A DNA stretch of 58,996 nt from Oscillospiraceae bacterium. Its GTDB lineage: Bacteria > Bacillota > Clostridia > Oscillospirales > Oscillospiraceae. Below, one piece after another: positions 40,340-49,565 of the stretch. A model generated the notes under the pieces. The model did no database searches. It saw nothing but the letters and a program-made list of their open reading frames with translations, and was not told the origin of the DNA. The position numbers and the translations under genes are program-made. Position 1 is the stretch's first letter; every line of letters starts with the position of its first letter. Location: positions 1-58,996 of the forward strand of contig JAETPK010000002.1 of assembly GCA_021771265.1 (NCBI GenBank), read 5' to 3'.

Positions 40340-41067
40340 GTCCGTTCCTCCCGGTCCTTTAAAATGGCCTCCGCCAGCACCAGGTCTCCCGGCGTGGTGA
40401 TCTTCAGATTCGTCTCTTCGCCCTCTGTTAAGTAAACTGCCTTGCCAAGCAGCTCCACAGCGCCGCAGTCATCAGTGACCTCTCCGCCCTGCTCCAAAAC
40501 AGACTGAAGGGCCGCTTTCAGAAGGTCCGCCGTAAACACCTGGGGCGTCTGCACGGCCCGCAGGGCGCTTCGGTCCAGCGTTTGCTCCACGGCGCCGTCC
40601 TCGCGGACGCATTTGATGGTGTCCTTCACCGGTACGGCGGGTGCCGCGGCGCCGCAGCGGGCAGCGGCGGCGATGACGCTGTCGATGAGCGCCGGCGTCA
40701 CCAGAGGACGGGCGCCGTCCTGGACCGCCAGCAGCTCCATGCTCTTATCCGCCTCCAGCGCCGCCAGCATGACGGAATGGGTGCGGCTCTCACCGCCCCG
40801 AATGACTTTTTTGCATTTGGAAATGCCGTATGTATGGCACAGCTGGGCGATCTCCACCAGCTCCTCTTCCCGGGTGGCCACGATGATCTCGTCCACCCGC
40901 TCCGCCCGCTGCAAGGCCTCCAGTGTCCGCACCAGGACCGGGACGCCGTCCAGGGGCAGCAACAGCTTATTGACGCCGCCCATACGGGTGGATCTGCCGG
41001 CGGCAGCCACCAGGGCGGCGCAGCGGGGGCGGTGCCCATCCCGGTATTTTTTCAAAAATGGAAACAT
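40336..41067 (-). CDS. ispD: 2-C-methyl-D-erythritol 4-phosphate cytidylyltransferase
   Basis: 243 residues. The nucleotide loop [35 protein letters not shown] and RAVQTPQVF are the family motifs. It couples MEP to CTP in the isoprenoid pathway. An N-terminal extension of about 15 residues ([14 protein letters not shown]) is longer than in E. coli. Follows carD by 30 bp, a common Firmicutes pairing. Confidence 0.96.
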   Translation of the reverse strand: MFPFLKKYRDGHRPRCAALVAAAGRSTRMGGVNKLLLPLDGVPVLVRTLEALQRAERVDEIIVATREEELVEIAQLCHTYGISKCKKVIRGGESRTHSVMLAALEADKSMELLAVQDGARPLVTPALIDSVIAAAARCGAAAPAVPVKDTIKCVREDGAVEQTLDRSALRAVQTPQVFTADLLKAALQSVLEQGGEVTDDCGAVELLGKAVYLTEGEETNLKITTPGDLVLAEAILKDREERT

Positions 41068-41097
41068 CCGCGTTTTCCTCTCCTTGTGATTCTCCGG

Positions 41098-41592
41098 TCA
41101 CTCAGCCAGCGGCAGCTGCATCATGGCGTGGTCCACCCGTGCCTCCAGCTCCCTGTATTCGCCCTGCTCCGCCATGACGATCTCGGAGATCAGGATCTGG
41201 CGGGCATTGTGCAGCATTTTCCGCTCGCCGGTGGACAGGCCCCGCTGGCGTTCCCGGTGCATGAGCGCCTTCACCACCCGGGCCACCTCGTACAGGTCCC
41301 CGCTTTTCAGCCGAGCCATATTTTCACGGTAACGCTTATTCCAATTGGAGGTGCTCTCCACCGCCATACCAGGGATGTCCTTCAGCAGGGCCTCCGCCTC
41401 CGGCTGTGTGATGATGGCGCGAATGCCGATGGCGTCACTGTTGGAAACCGGGATCTTCAGCAGCAGACCGCCCATAGGCATCTTGAATACATAGTAATCC
41501 TGCGCGATACCTGTGATCTTTTCCCGAACGATTCCATCGATGATCCCAGCTCCATGCATGGGATGCACCACCTGATCCCCAATGCTGAACAT
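41098..41592 (-). CDS. CarD-family transcription regulator
   Basis: 164 residues: the N-terminal RNA-polymerase-interacting Tudor-like domain (MFSIGDQVVHPMHGAGII, YYVFKMP) and a helical C-terminal DNA-binding domain (SNWNKRYRENMARLKSGDLYEVARVV). CarD/CdnL proteins bind the beta subunit of RNA polymerase and stabilise open promoter complexes, often at rRNA promoters. The promoter upstream is near consensus. Confidence 0.93.
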   Translation of the reverse strand: MFSIGDQVVHPMHGAGIIDGIVREKITGIAQDYYVFKMPMGGLLLKIPVSNSDAIGIRAIITQPEAEALLKDIPGMAVESTSNWNKRYRENMARLKSGDLYEVARVVKALMHRERQRGLSTGERKMLHNARQILISEIVMAEQGEYRELEARVDHAMMQLPLAE

Positions 41593-41676
41593 GAAAGACT
41601 TCCTTTCCCGTCCCTGCGGTACCAGGTCACCGCAATTGTTGCCGTTTCCGCAAAAACAAATATTTACTCAAGTATG

Positions 41677-41705
41677 ATTATAAACACTCAATTGTCAATT
41701 TTCAA
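41677..41705 (-). promoter_or_regulatory. sigma-A-type promoter of carD-ispD-ispF
   Basis: On the minus strand TTGAAA, 17-bp spacer, TATAAT, in an AT-rich patch about 85 bp before the carD-family ATG. Confidence 0.75.
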
Positions 41706-41737
41706 GCACTTTTTCAGATTTTTTGCGTGGAAAATCA

Positions 41738-41779
41738 AAAAAAATCGGCACTGGCGGAGTCTCTCCCCCGCCAGTGCCG
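41738..41779 (-). terminator. terminator of the CoA-transferase gene
   Basis: CGGCACTGGCGG / CCGCCAGTGCCG with a 10-nt loop; on the minus strand followed by eight T. Confidence 0.92.
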
Positions 41780-41793
41780 CAAACCGCAGTTTC

Positions 41794-43140
41794 TTACTTT
41801 TTGTTGGAACGGCGCCAGATGTGCATCTTCTCCGCCTCGGCGATCAGCTCCTCGCGGAACTGCGGATGGGCGATGCCGATCAAAGCCTCGGCCCGCTCCC
41901 AGGTGGACAGGCCCTTCACGTTCACCTTGCCGTACTCCGTGACCAGCCAGTGGAGGTTCGTGCGGGTGGCGGTGATGACGGTGCCCTCCGCCATGGTGGG
42001 GCGGATACGGGACTTCAGCTGGCCGGTCTTCTTGTCCATATAGGAGGAGGAGCAGCAGATAAAGCTCTTGCCGCCCTTGGCCAGATAGGCGCCCATGACG
42101 AAGTCCTGCTGACCGCCGGCGCCGGAGATGTGGCGGGTGCCGGAGGACTCAGAGGACACCTGGCCGTACAGGTCGATGTCCACGGCGCCGTTGATGGAAA
42201 TGAAATTGTCGATCTGGGAGACCCGGGCAATATCGTTGGCGTAGCTGACGGGCACGGCCATGCACTCGGGGTTGTGGTCCAGGTACTCATAGAGCTTCTT
42301 GGTGCCGGCGGCGAAGGCATAGGTCTGGCGGCCCTTGTCGAAGGGCTTGCAGGCACCGGAGATGCGGCCGGCCTTGGCCATGTCCACAAAGGCGTCCACG
42401 TACATCTCCGTGTGCACGCCCAGATCCTTCAGGTCGGACTCGGCGATCATCTTGCCGATGGCGCTGGGCATGGAGCCGATGCCCAGCTGGAGGCAGGCAC
42501 CGTTGGGGATCTCGGGCACCACCAGGTTGGCCACGGCCAGGTCCACCTCGGAAGCGGTGGTGGGACCGCCCATCTCGTCGATCTCGGGGTTGTCGCCTTC
42601 CACGATCATGTCCACATCGTCGATATGGATGTAGTTGTCAAAGCCGCCGAAGCACACGGGCATGTTTTTGTTGACTTCCACGATCACGACCTTGGCAGTC
42701 TCACACACGGCCTTCAGATGGGTACCGTTGGGACCGAAGTTGAACCAGCCGTGCTCATCCATGGGCGCCACCTGCAGCATGGCCACATCGGTCTGCTGGA
42801 TGCAGTTGCGGTAATAGCTGGGCAGCTCGGAATAGCGGATGGGAGCGTAGAAAGCAAAGCCCTCATTGATGGCCTTGCGCTCGATGCCGGACATATGCCA
42901 GGAGTTCCAGGTGAAATGCTCTGCCACATTGGGCACGTCGAAGATGGCGGGACGGCTGGTCAGAATGCCGCCGTGGATCTTCACATCGGTCAATTCCTCG
43001 CTGCGCTTGGCCAGGGCCTGATCCAGAGCCTTGGGAGTGCCGACGCACCATGCATAGTCCACCCAATCGCCGGATTTGACAACTTTGACAGCCTCGTCAG
43101 CCGTCTTGAGCTTCTGCTGATATTCCACTTCGTAGCTCAT
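41794..43140 (-). CDS. butyryl/4-hydroxybutyrate-type acetate CoA-transferase
   Basis: 448 residues, the length of butyryl-CoA:acetate and 4-hydroxybutyrate CoA-transferases. [16 protein letters not shown], the catalytic glutamate in [13 protein letters not shown], the [11 protein letters not shown] loop and [16 protein letters not shown] are typical of the acetyl-CoA hydrolase/transferase family. It moves CoA between acetate and an acyl-CoA; in gut anaerobes this is often the last step to butyrate. Which acyl-CoA it prefers cannot be read from sequence. Monocistronic, with its own promoter and terminator. Confidence 0.85.
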   Translation of the reverse strand: MSYEVEYQQKLKTADEAVKVVKSGDWVDYAWCVGTPKALDQALAKRSEELTDVKIHGGILTSRPAIFDVPNVAEHFTWNSWHMSGIERKAINEGFAFYAPIRYSELPSYYRNCIQQTDVAMLQVAPMDEHGWFNFGPNGTHLKAVCETAKVVIVEVNKNMPVCFGGFDNYIHIDDVDMIVEGDNPEIDEMGGPTTASEVDLAVANLVVPEIPNGACLQLGIGSMPSAIGKMIAESDLKDLGVHTEMYVDAFVDMAKAGRISGACKPFDKGRQTYAFAAGTKKLYEYLDHNPECMAVPVSYANDIARVSQIDNFISINGAVDIDLYGQVSSESSGTRHISGAGGQQDFVMGAYLAKGGKSFICCSSSYMDKKTGQLKSRIRPTMAEGTVITATRTNLHWLVTEYGKVNVKGLSTWERAEALIGIAHPQFREELIAEAEKMHIWRRSNKK

Positions 43141-43195
43141 GTGATTTCCTCCTATTTCTCATTTCCCTTGGTCGATATTTCCGTAGTTTGTCAAG

Positions 43196-43224
43196 ATTAT
43201 AACATACCATTTTTCCCATTGCAA
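43196..43224 (-). promoter_or_regulatory. sigma-A-type promoter of the CoA-transferase gene
   Basis: On the minus strand TTGCAA, 17-bp spacer, perfect TATAAT; predicted leader about 50 nt, with GGAGG near the ATG. Confidence 0.75.
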
Positions 43225-43254
43225 TGGCAAACGTGAAAAAAATCACAAAAATTC

Positions 43255-43289
43255 AAAAAAAGAGACAGGCTCTGAGAGCCTGCCTCTTT
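43255..43289 (-). terminator. terminator of the ispH-rpsA operon
   Basis: AAAGAGACAGGCTC / GAGCCTGCCTCTTT with one mismatch and a TGA loop; on the minus strand followed by a run of T. Confidence 0.88.
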
Positions 43290-43299
43290 GCAGCTGCGT

Positions 43300-45255
43300 T
43301 TACTCAGCGTCCTCAACGGCCTCCGCGGCGGGGGTCAGCAGGGCGCGGACGGACAGGGAGATCTTCTTCTTCTCCTCGTCCACAGCGGTGATCTTGGCGT
43401 CGACGATCTGACCCTCGGACAAGACATCCTCGGGCTTGTCGATGCGGCGGTCAGCGATCTGGGAAATGTGGATCAGGCCATCCACACCGGGAACGACCTC
43501 AGCGAATGCGCCGAAGGTCATCAGCTTGACGATGCGGACAGAGGCCACGTCACCCACGCTGTACTTGTTCATGAACACATCCCAGGGATTCAGGGTGCGG
43601 TCCTTGACGCCCAGGGAGATCTTGTGCTTCTCGGGATCGAACGCGATGACGTACACATCCAGGGTGTCGCCCACCTTGCAGACCTCAGAGGGGGTCTTGA
43701 TACGGCTCCAGCTCAGCTCGGAGATATGTACCATACCATCCACGCCGCCGATGTCCACGAACACGCCGTAGGAAGTCATGGACTTCACGGTGCCGGTGTA
43801 GTGCTTGCCCACCTCGATGGAGGACCACACGGCCTCCTGGGCGGCCTTACGGGCTTCATCGGCCACAGAGCGGATGGAGCCGACCACACGGCGGCGGGCA
43901 CGGTTGACCTCAGTGATACGCAGCTGGACCTTCTGCTTGACCATGGCGCTCAGGTCCGCGCCGCGGGGCTGGCCGCTCTGGGAAGCGGGAACGAACACCC
44001 GCACGCCCTTGACGGAAACCACGATGCCGCCCTTGTTCTCCTCGGTGACAGTGCCTTCCAGGACGGTCTTGTCCTCGACAGCCTGCTCGATGTTCTCCCA
44101 GACCTTCACGGCATCCAGACGCTTCTTGCTCAGCTCCGCATAGCCCTCCACGTCATTGACGCGGACGATGTAGGTCTCGATCTCGTCACCCACGTGAACG
44201 ATATCCTCAGCCTTGGCGGTGGGGTCATCGGTCAGCTCGCTCAGCTTGATGTATGCGGCCTGCTTAGCACCCACATCCACCTGGACCTCAGTGGGGGTAA
44301 TAGCCGTAACGATGCCGGTTACCTTCTCTCCTGTATTTAAAGTTTTGAAAGACTGATTCAGTAATTCCTCGAAGGACTCATCCATGCCCTCGGCCGCTTT
44401 GATTTCTTCGCTCATGCTTGCATATACCTCCTTAATGATGCCCGCAGGCGTGGAGGCACCGGCCGTCAGTCCCGCAGCCCCGCAGTCTTGAAAAATCTCC
44501 CGGGAGAGCTCGTCCGCGCTTTCGATCTGAAACACGCGGGAACAGCTCTTTTGGCAGATCTCCGTCAGGTGCTTGGTGTTGGCACTTTTCCGGTCTCCCA
44601 CCACGACCATCACGTCCACCTTGCCGGCGATATCTGCCGCCTCCGTTTGACGCTTATGCGTAGCATTGCATATTGTATCAAATATTTTCACGTTTGTACA
44701 CTCTTTTTTTAGAATTTCCCAAGAACTTTCAAAAAGTTTTCGGATGCAGGTGGTCTGCGCCACTACGGTCACAGGGATTTTCCGATGAGAAGGATCTTCT
44801 GCCAGCCACATGTTTACTGCCTCCGGCCCGTCGAACACCAGGGCACTCCGGCACCAGCTGGCCACGCCTACCACCTCCGGATGATGGGGCTCGCCGATGA
44901 TGACAGGCTGACGTCCCTCCTGCTCCGCCTGAGCCACCAGCTTCTGGATGCGGCAGACGTTGGGACAGGTGGCGTTGACGCAGCGGACGCCCCGGGACTC
45001 CAGACCGTCCAGCACGCTTTTCACCTCGCCGTGAGAGCGGATGACCACCGTATCCCCGGCACCCAGGGCGCCGGGGTCCTCTGTTTTGCGGATGCCCCGG
45101 GCGGCCAGGTCCTCCACCACATGGGCATTGTGGATGAGGTCCCCCAGCATCCAGCAGCCGCCGGTCTCCTCCGCCGTCTTTTGGGCCAGCTCCACCGCCC
45201 GCTTCACGCCATAGCAAAAGCCGGCGCTTTCCGCCAGCAATACCGTTCCACTCAC
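43300..45255 (-). CDS. ispH-rpsA: IspH-ribosomal protein S1 fusion
   Basis: 651 residues. The N-terminal 280 or so are IspH (LytB): cysteines for the [4Fe-4S] cluster in SAGFCYGVKRA, NATCPNVCRIQ and DTICNATHKRQ, plus LTAGASTPAGIIKEV. IspH makes isopentenyl and dimethylallyl diphosphate, the last MEP step. The rest has four S1 RNA-binding domains (starting near GEKVTGIV, TVLEGTV, GKHYTGTV and GDVASVRI), as in S1-like proteins. The fusion is known in clostridia. An internal AAGGAGG site before an in-frame ATG at 44415 could give free S1. Start overlaps the plsC stop. Confidence 0.95.
   Translation of the reverse strand: MSGTVLLAESAGFCYGVKRAVELAQKTAEETGGCWMLGDLIHNAHVVEDLAARGIRKTEDPGALGAGDTVVIRSHGEVKSVLDGLESRGVRCVNATCPNVCRIQKLVAQAEQEGRQPVIIGEPHHPEVVGVASWCRSALVFDGPEAVNMWLAEDPSHRKIPVTVVAQTTCIRKLFESSWEILKKECTNVKIFDTICNATHKRQTEAADIAGKVDVMVVVGDRKSANTKHLTEICQKSCSRVFQIESADELSREIFQDCGAAGLTAGASTPAGIIKEVYASMSEEIKAAEGMDESFEELLNQSFKTLNTGEKVTGIVTAITPTEVQVDVGAKQAAYIKLSELTDDPTAKAEDIVHVGDEIETYIVRVNDVEGYAELSKKRLDAVKVWENIEQAVEDKTVLEGTVTEENKGGIVVSVKGVRVFVPASQSGQPRGADLSAMVKQKVQLRITEVNRARRRVVGSIRSVADEARKAAQEAVWSSIEVGKHYTGTVKSMTSYGVFVDIGGVDGMVHISELSWSRIKTPSEVCKVGDTLDVYVIAFDPEKHKISLGVKDRTLNPWDVFMNKYSVGDVASVRIVKLMTFGAFAEVVPGVDGLIHISQIADRRIDKPEDVLSEGQIVDAKITAVDEEKKKISLSVRALLTPAAEAVEDAE
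44413..44433 (-). promoter_or_regulatory. internal Shine-Dalgarno and ATG before the S1 part of ispH-rpsA
   Basis: On the minus strand AAGGAGG, 11 bases, then in-frame ATG 44415 (MSEEIKAAEG), exactly at the linker between the IspH domain and the first S1 domain. Translation from here would give a 371-residue S1-type protein. The AAGGAGG also encodes the ordinary IspH end KEV, so it may be chance. Confidence 0.45.
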
Positions 45256-45887
45256 AGCGGCATCCCTCCAACGGCCTGGCCGCCCAGGGCGTAGGCCTCG
45301 GCCAGAATGTCATCCGCGATCTTCTGCATCTCCTCCGATGTACCGTGGCGGCCGGTATAGACCGGCTCATAGGGATCTCCGAAGATGATGCGGGTCCGGC
45401 GGAACAGCTTCTTCTCCCCGTCCATGAACACCGGCACCAGCTTGGCGCCGGTGCGGACGCCGATCACGGCCACGCCGCTTTTGGCATGGGCCGGCAGTCC
45501 GTCATGATAGCCCACGCCGTTGCGGACCACCGTCCCCTCCGGGAAGATGAGCAGATTGTCCCCGGATCTCAGGACCTGGATGGCCGTCTTTACAGCCTGG
45601 ATATCGTTATTGCCGCGGCTGACGGGAAAAGCTCCCAGCTTCCGGATGATCCAGCCCAGGATGGGGTTTTTGAACAGCTCCTCCTTCGCCATGGCGTGGA
45701 GCCGGTAGTTCACCGGCAGCTTCAGACCCAGCAGCACAGGGTCCCAGTTGCTGGAGTGGTTGGGGCACAGCAGGACGCCGCTTCCGGGCAGCTTGTCCAG
45801 CCCCTCCACGGTGGTGGGGTGGAGGATGCTGACGATCAGGCCCAGCACGTAATATACAAAAACAAAAAATCGGTTGGTCGGTTTCAT
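45252..45887 (-). CDS. plsC: 1-acyl-sn-glycerol-3-phosphate acyltransferase (PlsC-like)
   Basis: 211 residues. The acyltransferase box NHSSNWDP (H-x4-D), FPVSRGNND and the IFPEGTVVRNG motif are present, with an N-terminal hydrophobic stretch (FFVFVYYVLGLIVSIL). It acylates lysophosphatidate to phosphatidate at the membrane. Overlaps cmk upstream and ispH-rpsA downstream by four bases each. Confidence 0.93.
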   Translation of the reverse strand: MKPTNRFFVFVYYVLGLIVSILHPTTVEGLDKLPGSGVLLCPNHSSNWDPVLLGLKLPVNYRLHAMAKEELFKNPILGWIIRKLGAFPVSRGNNDIQAVKTAIQVLRSGDNLLIFPEGTVVRNGVGYHDGLPAHAKSGVAVIGVRTGAKLVPVFMDGEKKLFRRTRIIFGDPYEPVYTGRHGTSEEMQKIADDILAEAYALGGQAVGGMPL

Positions 45888-46561
45888 AAGTGCGTCCTCT
45901 CCCGAATGATGTGCAGCAGAGCCGCCTCGCTCTCCTGGAAAGTCAGCTCCGTGGTATCCAGCAGCACGGCGTCCTCCGCCTGGCGGAGGGGCGCCGTATC
46001 CCGGTGGATGTCGTTCCAGTCCCGCTCCTGGATCTCCCGCAGGACCTTTTCAAAGGGCTCCGGAGTCCCCCGCTGCTCCAGCTCCGCGCAGCGGCGCCGG
46101 GCACGGGCCTGGGCGGAGGCGGTGAGATAGACCTTCACATCCGCGTCCGGCAGCACCACAGTGCCGATGTCCCGGCCGTCCATAATGACACTGTGGGTCC
46201 GGGCCAGCTGCCGCTGCATGTCCAGCAGAAAGTCCCGCACCGGTCGGTGGGCGGACACGGCGGAGGCGTACAGGGACACCTCCGGCAGCCGGATCTCCTT
46301 CGTCACATCTTGGCCGTTCAGCAGCATATGCTGCAGGCCGTCCTCCCCGTAGGTCAGCTCCACCTGAACGTCCGGAAGGCTTTTTGCGACGGCAGCGCCG
46401 TCCTTCGGGTCGATGCCGTGGGTCAGCGCGTAATAGCCGATGGTGCGGTAAATGGCGCCGGTGTCCACATATAAGCAGCCCACCTGCGCGGCGACGGCCC
46501 GGGCCAGCGTGCTCTTGCCGGCGCCGGAGGGGCCGTCAATGGCGATACTGATGTTTTTCAT
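45884..46561 (-). CDS. cmk: cytidylate kinase
   Basis: 225 residues from ATG 46561; the track start at 46783 lies inside the flavoprotein gene. P-loop IAIDGPSGAGKSTLAR, YVDTGAIYRTIGYYAL, MDGRDIGTVVLPDADVK and ARARRRCAELEQRG are the family motifs. It phosphorylates CMP and dCMP. The order cmk-plsC-ispH-rpsA is conserved in clostridia. Confidence 0.97.
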   Translation of the reverse strand: MKNISIAIDGPSGAGKSTLARAVAAQVGCLYVDTGAIYRTIGYYALTHGIDPKDGAAVAKSLPDVQVELTYGEDGLQHMLLNGQDVTKEIRLPEVSLYASAVSAHRPVRDFLLDMQRQLARTHSVIMDGRDIGTVVLPDADVKVYLTASAQARARRRCAELEQRGTPEPFEKVLREIQERDWNDIHRDTAPLRQAEDAVLLDTTELTFQESEAALLHIIRERTHL

Positions 46562-47811
46562 GAGAATTCCTCTCCTGTTGCTTCTTCTTTGGCGGCGGCT
46601 TCCCCGGCCGCCCGGCCGGTGGCCCAGGCGATCTGCAAATTGAAACCGCCGGTATAGGCGTCCACATCGATGAGTTCTCCTGCAAAGTACAATCCCTTTA
46701 CAAGTCTTGACTCCATTGTGGTCGGATTGATCTCTGATACTTTGACGCCGCCGGAGGTAATGATGGCGTCCGTCACGGGGCAAGGGCCTGCAATTGCTAC
46801 CGGGAAATGTTTCAGAAGCTGGAGCAGGCCTCTCCGCTGTTCCTTGGTCAGGTCATGGACCTTCTGGTGAGGCGGGATCTCCGTCCATTCAACGACCACA
46901 GGAATGAGTTTTTGCGGCAGCAGATCATCCAAAGCATTGCAGAAATCGCTATTGGCATATTTCGTGAAATCAGACAGCAGCCGCTTGTCAAGCTGCTGCT
47001 CATCCAGGGCGGGTTTCAGGTCGATCTCAATGCGGTATGCTTTTTTCTCAAAATGCCGCATGTGGGCAGACGCGGACAAAATCAAAGGTCCGCTGACACC
47101 GAAATGGGTAAACAGCATTTCGCCGAAGTCCGTGTAAATTTTCTGATTGTTTTCAAATACTGTTAGGCCCACGTTCCGCAGGCTCAACCCTTGAAGCTGT
47201 CTGCCCACGCCGAAATCCCGCAGAGGAACCAAAGACCCCTGCAAGGGAGTCACCGTATGCCCAGCCTCCGCGGCCATGCGGTGGCCCTCGCCGGTAGAGC
47301 CAGTGGCGGGGTAGCTGACGCCGCCGGTGGCCAGAATGACGGCCTGAGCCGGATAGGCGCCCTTCTCCCCCGTGACGCCGCGGATGACGCCGCCGGACAC
47401 ATCCAGGGACACGGCCCGGTCCCGGACCAGGTGGACCTTCAGCGCCCGCAGCCGGCGCTCCAGGGCGCCGCTGACGTCAAAAGAGCGGTCGGACACCGGG
47501 AACACCCGGTTGCCCCGCTCCGTTTTCAGCGGCACGCCCAGGCTCTCGAAAAAGGCCATGGCGTCCCGGCCGTCAAAGCGGGAAAAGACGCTGTACAGGA
47601 ATTTGCCGTTTTTCGGCACGTTGGCCAGCAGCGTTTGCAGATCCGCGTTATTGGTGACATTGCACCGGCCCTTGCCGGTGATATTCAGCTTTTTGCCCAA
47701 GCGCTCGTTGGGCTCCAGCAGGGTGACGGCCGCCCCCTGCTCCGCCGCCGCAATAGCGGCCATCATGCCGGCGGCTCCGCCGCCCACCACTGTGATCGTC
47801 CGTTTATTCAT
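46558..47811 (-). CDS. HI0933/BaiN-family NAD(P)/FAD-dependent oxidoreductase
   Basis: 417 residues from ATG 47811 (a second ATG lies at 47814). FAD-binding VVGGGAAGMMAAIAAAEQG, GKKLNITGKGRCNVTNN, the ATGG motif in VILATGGVSYPATGS and the C-terminal GLYFAGELIDVDAYTGGFNLQIAWATGR are the family hallmarks. Some relatives are called BaiN and reduce bile-acid intermediates, but most have no known substrate. Overlaps the regulator gene upstream and cmk downstream. Confidence 0.9.
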   Translation of the reverse strand: MNKRTITVVGGGAAGMMAAIAAAEQGAAVTLLEPNERLGKKLNITGKGRCNVTNNADLQTLLANVPKNGKFLYSVFSRFDGRDAMAFFESLGVPLKTERGNRVFPVSDRSFDVSGALERRLRALKVHLVRDRAVSLDVSGGVIRGVTGEKGAYPAQAVILATGGVSYPATGSTGEGHRMAAEAGHTVTPLQGSLVPLRDFGVGRQLQGLSLRNVGLTVFENNQKIYTDFGEMLFTHFGVSGPLILSASAHMRHFEKKAYRIEIDLKPALDEQQLDKRLLSDFTKYANSDFCNALDDLLPQKLIPVVVEWTEIPPHQKVHDLTKEQRRGLLQLLKHFPVAIAGPCPVTDAIITSGGVKVSEINPTTMESRLVKGLYFAGELIDVDAYTGGFNLQIAWATGRAAGEAAAKEEATGEEFS

Positions 47812-48670
47812 CATCCATCTTTCCAAACACGCCGTAGGCGTTCCAGATATCCTCCAATTCCGAGAAAGTCCGGGTGGCGTTCGTGCCCATGCGGGCGCCG
47901 ACGGCAATGAGCAGCGCGTTGATGAGCGACAGGGGCGCCACCATGGAATCCACAAAGGAGATCATCTCACAGGGGGCCAGCAGCGCCGCGTCCGCCATCT
48001 GATACACCGGCGACAGCTCGTTATCAGTGACGGCGATAACGCCGGCCCCCCGGTCCCGGGCGAATTTCACCGTGTTCATAGTGACGCTGGAATACCGGGG
48101 AAAGCTGATGGCAATGAGGACATCCTCCGGCCCGATGCGGAACAGCTGCTCGAAGATCTCTCCGGCGGCGTTGGACTGCACCAGTGTCACGTTTTCAATG
48201 AGCTGATGCATGTAAAAATTCAGGTATCCCGCCACAAAGGAGGAGGACCGGACCCCCAGGATATAAATGTGGCGGGCCTCCATGATCTTGTCCACCACCC
48301 GCCGGAACTCCCCGCGGTCCGCTTCATTGACCATGCTGCGGAGCTTTTCCATGTCTGACTGCACCACGGCGGCCAGCACATCCTGCCCGGAAAACATATC
48401 CCCGGCGGCCTGGATGCGCTGGGTGGAGGTCAGGCGGCTGCGGATCATCTCCTGCAAAGCCCGCTGCATGCTGGGGTATCCGTCATAACCCAGCTCCGAG
48501 GCGAAGCGCACCACGGTGGATTCGCTGACGCCCACCAGCTTGCCCAGCTTGCTGGCGGTCATGAACGCCGCCTTGTCGTAATTCTGCAAAATATATGCGG
48601 CGATGCGCTTTTGTCCCTTGGAAAAGCCGGACATATTGCTCTCGATGGTATGTAACACGCTCTTTGCCAC
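47804..48670 (-). CDS. MurR/RpiR-family transcription regulator
   Basis: 288 residues from GTG 48670, which has GGAGGG seven bases before it; the track start at 48793 lacks a site. The N-terminal helix-turn-helix (TASKLGKLVGVSESTVVRFASELGY) is followed by a SIS sugar-phosphate domain (IYILGVRSSSFVAGYL to VIAVTDNELSPVYQMAD). Such proteins respond to sugar phosphates. No sugar genes are adjacent; it overlaps the flavoprotein gene by eight bases, so its target may lie elsewhere or be its own operon. Confidence 0.9.
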   Translation of the reverse strand: MAKSVLHTIESNMSGFSKGQKRIAAYILQNYDKAAFMTASKLGKLVGVSESTVVRFASELGYDGYPSMQRALQEMIRSRLTSTQRIQAAGDMFSGQDVLAAVVQSDMEKLRSMVNEADRGEFRRVVDKIMEARHIYILGVRSSSFVAGYLNFYMHQLIENVTLVQSNAAGEIFEQLFRIGPEDVLIAISFPRYSSVTMNTVKFARDRGAGVIAVTDNELSPVYQMADAALLAPCEMISFVDSMVAPLSLINALLIAVGARMGTNATRTFSELEDIWNAYGVFGKMDDE

Positions 48671-48813
48671 GGATAATCCCTCCCATATACCGGCGGCGGT
48701 CCGCCGGTGAACGCTTTCGTGCTCCCGCCGTATTGTACCACAAAGTCCGCAGGATTCAAACGGATTTTGCAGGATTTTTGCCGCATCCTGCAAAAACGGC
48801 GGGAAAGCCGGAA

Positions 48814-48838
48814 AAATAGCCGCTTTCCGCGGCTATTT
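48814..48838 (-). terminator. terminator of the scpA-rluB gene group
   Basis: AAATAGCCGC / GCGGCTATTT with a 5-nt loop, 7 bp after the rluB stop. The T run on the minus strand is short. Confidence 0.75.
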
Positions 48839-48844
48839 CCTGGA

Positions 48845-49552
48845 TTATGGAGTTTTCAGCGCGGCGACCTCCGCCTCTGTCAGATAGCGCCACTTCCCCA
48901 CCGGCAGGTCTCCCAGCGCCAGGGTGTGTTCCTTCACCCGCCGCAGCCGCTTCACCTTCAGATCGCACCGGGCGCACATCCGCCGGATCTGGCGGTTTTT
49001 CCCCTCGTGGATGGTGATGGCGTACTCCGCCGTCTCCGCGCCCTGACGGAGCACCCGCACCTGGGCGGGGCGGATGGGCTCTCCCCGCAGGTCCCGGATG
49101 GCGGCCAGCTTTTCCGCCGCGCCGGCCACGGGGCCGTATACGGAGACGTGATAGGTCTTGGACACCTCATGGCTGGGATGCAACAGGCGCTGGGTCAGGG
49201 CACCGTCGTTGGTCATGAGCAGTAGTCCCTCGGAATCCAGGTCCAGCCGCCCCACGGGACACACCCGCGCTCCGGCGTCCGCCACCAGCTCCGCCACCGT
49301 GGGCCGGCCCTGCTCGTCAGAGAGGGTGGTCACATAGCCCCGGGGCTTGTTCAGCATGAGGTACACCGGCCTGGGCCGGTCCGCCAGGGGGCGCCCGTCC
49401 ACCCGGATGTCATCCCGGTCCGGGTCCGCCCGCTGGCCCAGCTGGGCGGGCAGGCCGTTGATGGTGACCCGTCCCGCCAGGATATATGCCTCCGACGCCC
49501 GGCGGGAGCACACGCCCGCCGCCGACAGGAGCTTTTGCAGTCGTTCTTCCAT
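48845..49552 (-). CDS. rluB: RluB/RsuA-family pseudouridine synthase
   Basis: 235 residues: an N-terminal S4 RNA-binding domain (ERLQKLLSAAGVCSRRASEA) and the catalytic domain with the aspartate in PVGRLDLDSEGLLL, LMLNKPRGYVTT and EGKNRQIRRM. In Firmicutes this type modifies U2633-like sites of 23S rRNA. It ends the scpA-scpB-...-dacF group, in agreement with Bacillus, where rluB lies near dacB and spm genes. Confidence 0.94.
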   Translation of the reverse strand: MEERLQKLLSAAGVCSRRASEAYILAGRVTINGLPAQLGQRADPDRDDIRVDGRPLADRPRPVYLMLNKPRGYVTTLSDEQGRPTVAELVADAGARVCPVGRLDLDSEGLLLMTNDGALTQRLLHPSHEVSKTYHVSVYGPVAGAAEKLAAIRDLRGEPIRPAQVRVLRQGAETAEYAITIHEGKNRQIRRMCARCDLKVKRLRRVKEHTLALGDLPVGKWRYLTEAEVAALKTP

Positions 49553-49565
49553 ATGTCATTGGTCC

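Noticed and set aside
40582-43236. 884-residue plus-strand ORF opposite ispD, carD and the CoA transferase
   Set aside because: It crosses three clear minus-strand genes plus their promoter and terminator; composition is that of antisense reading.
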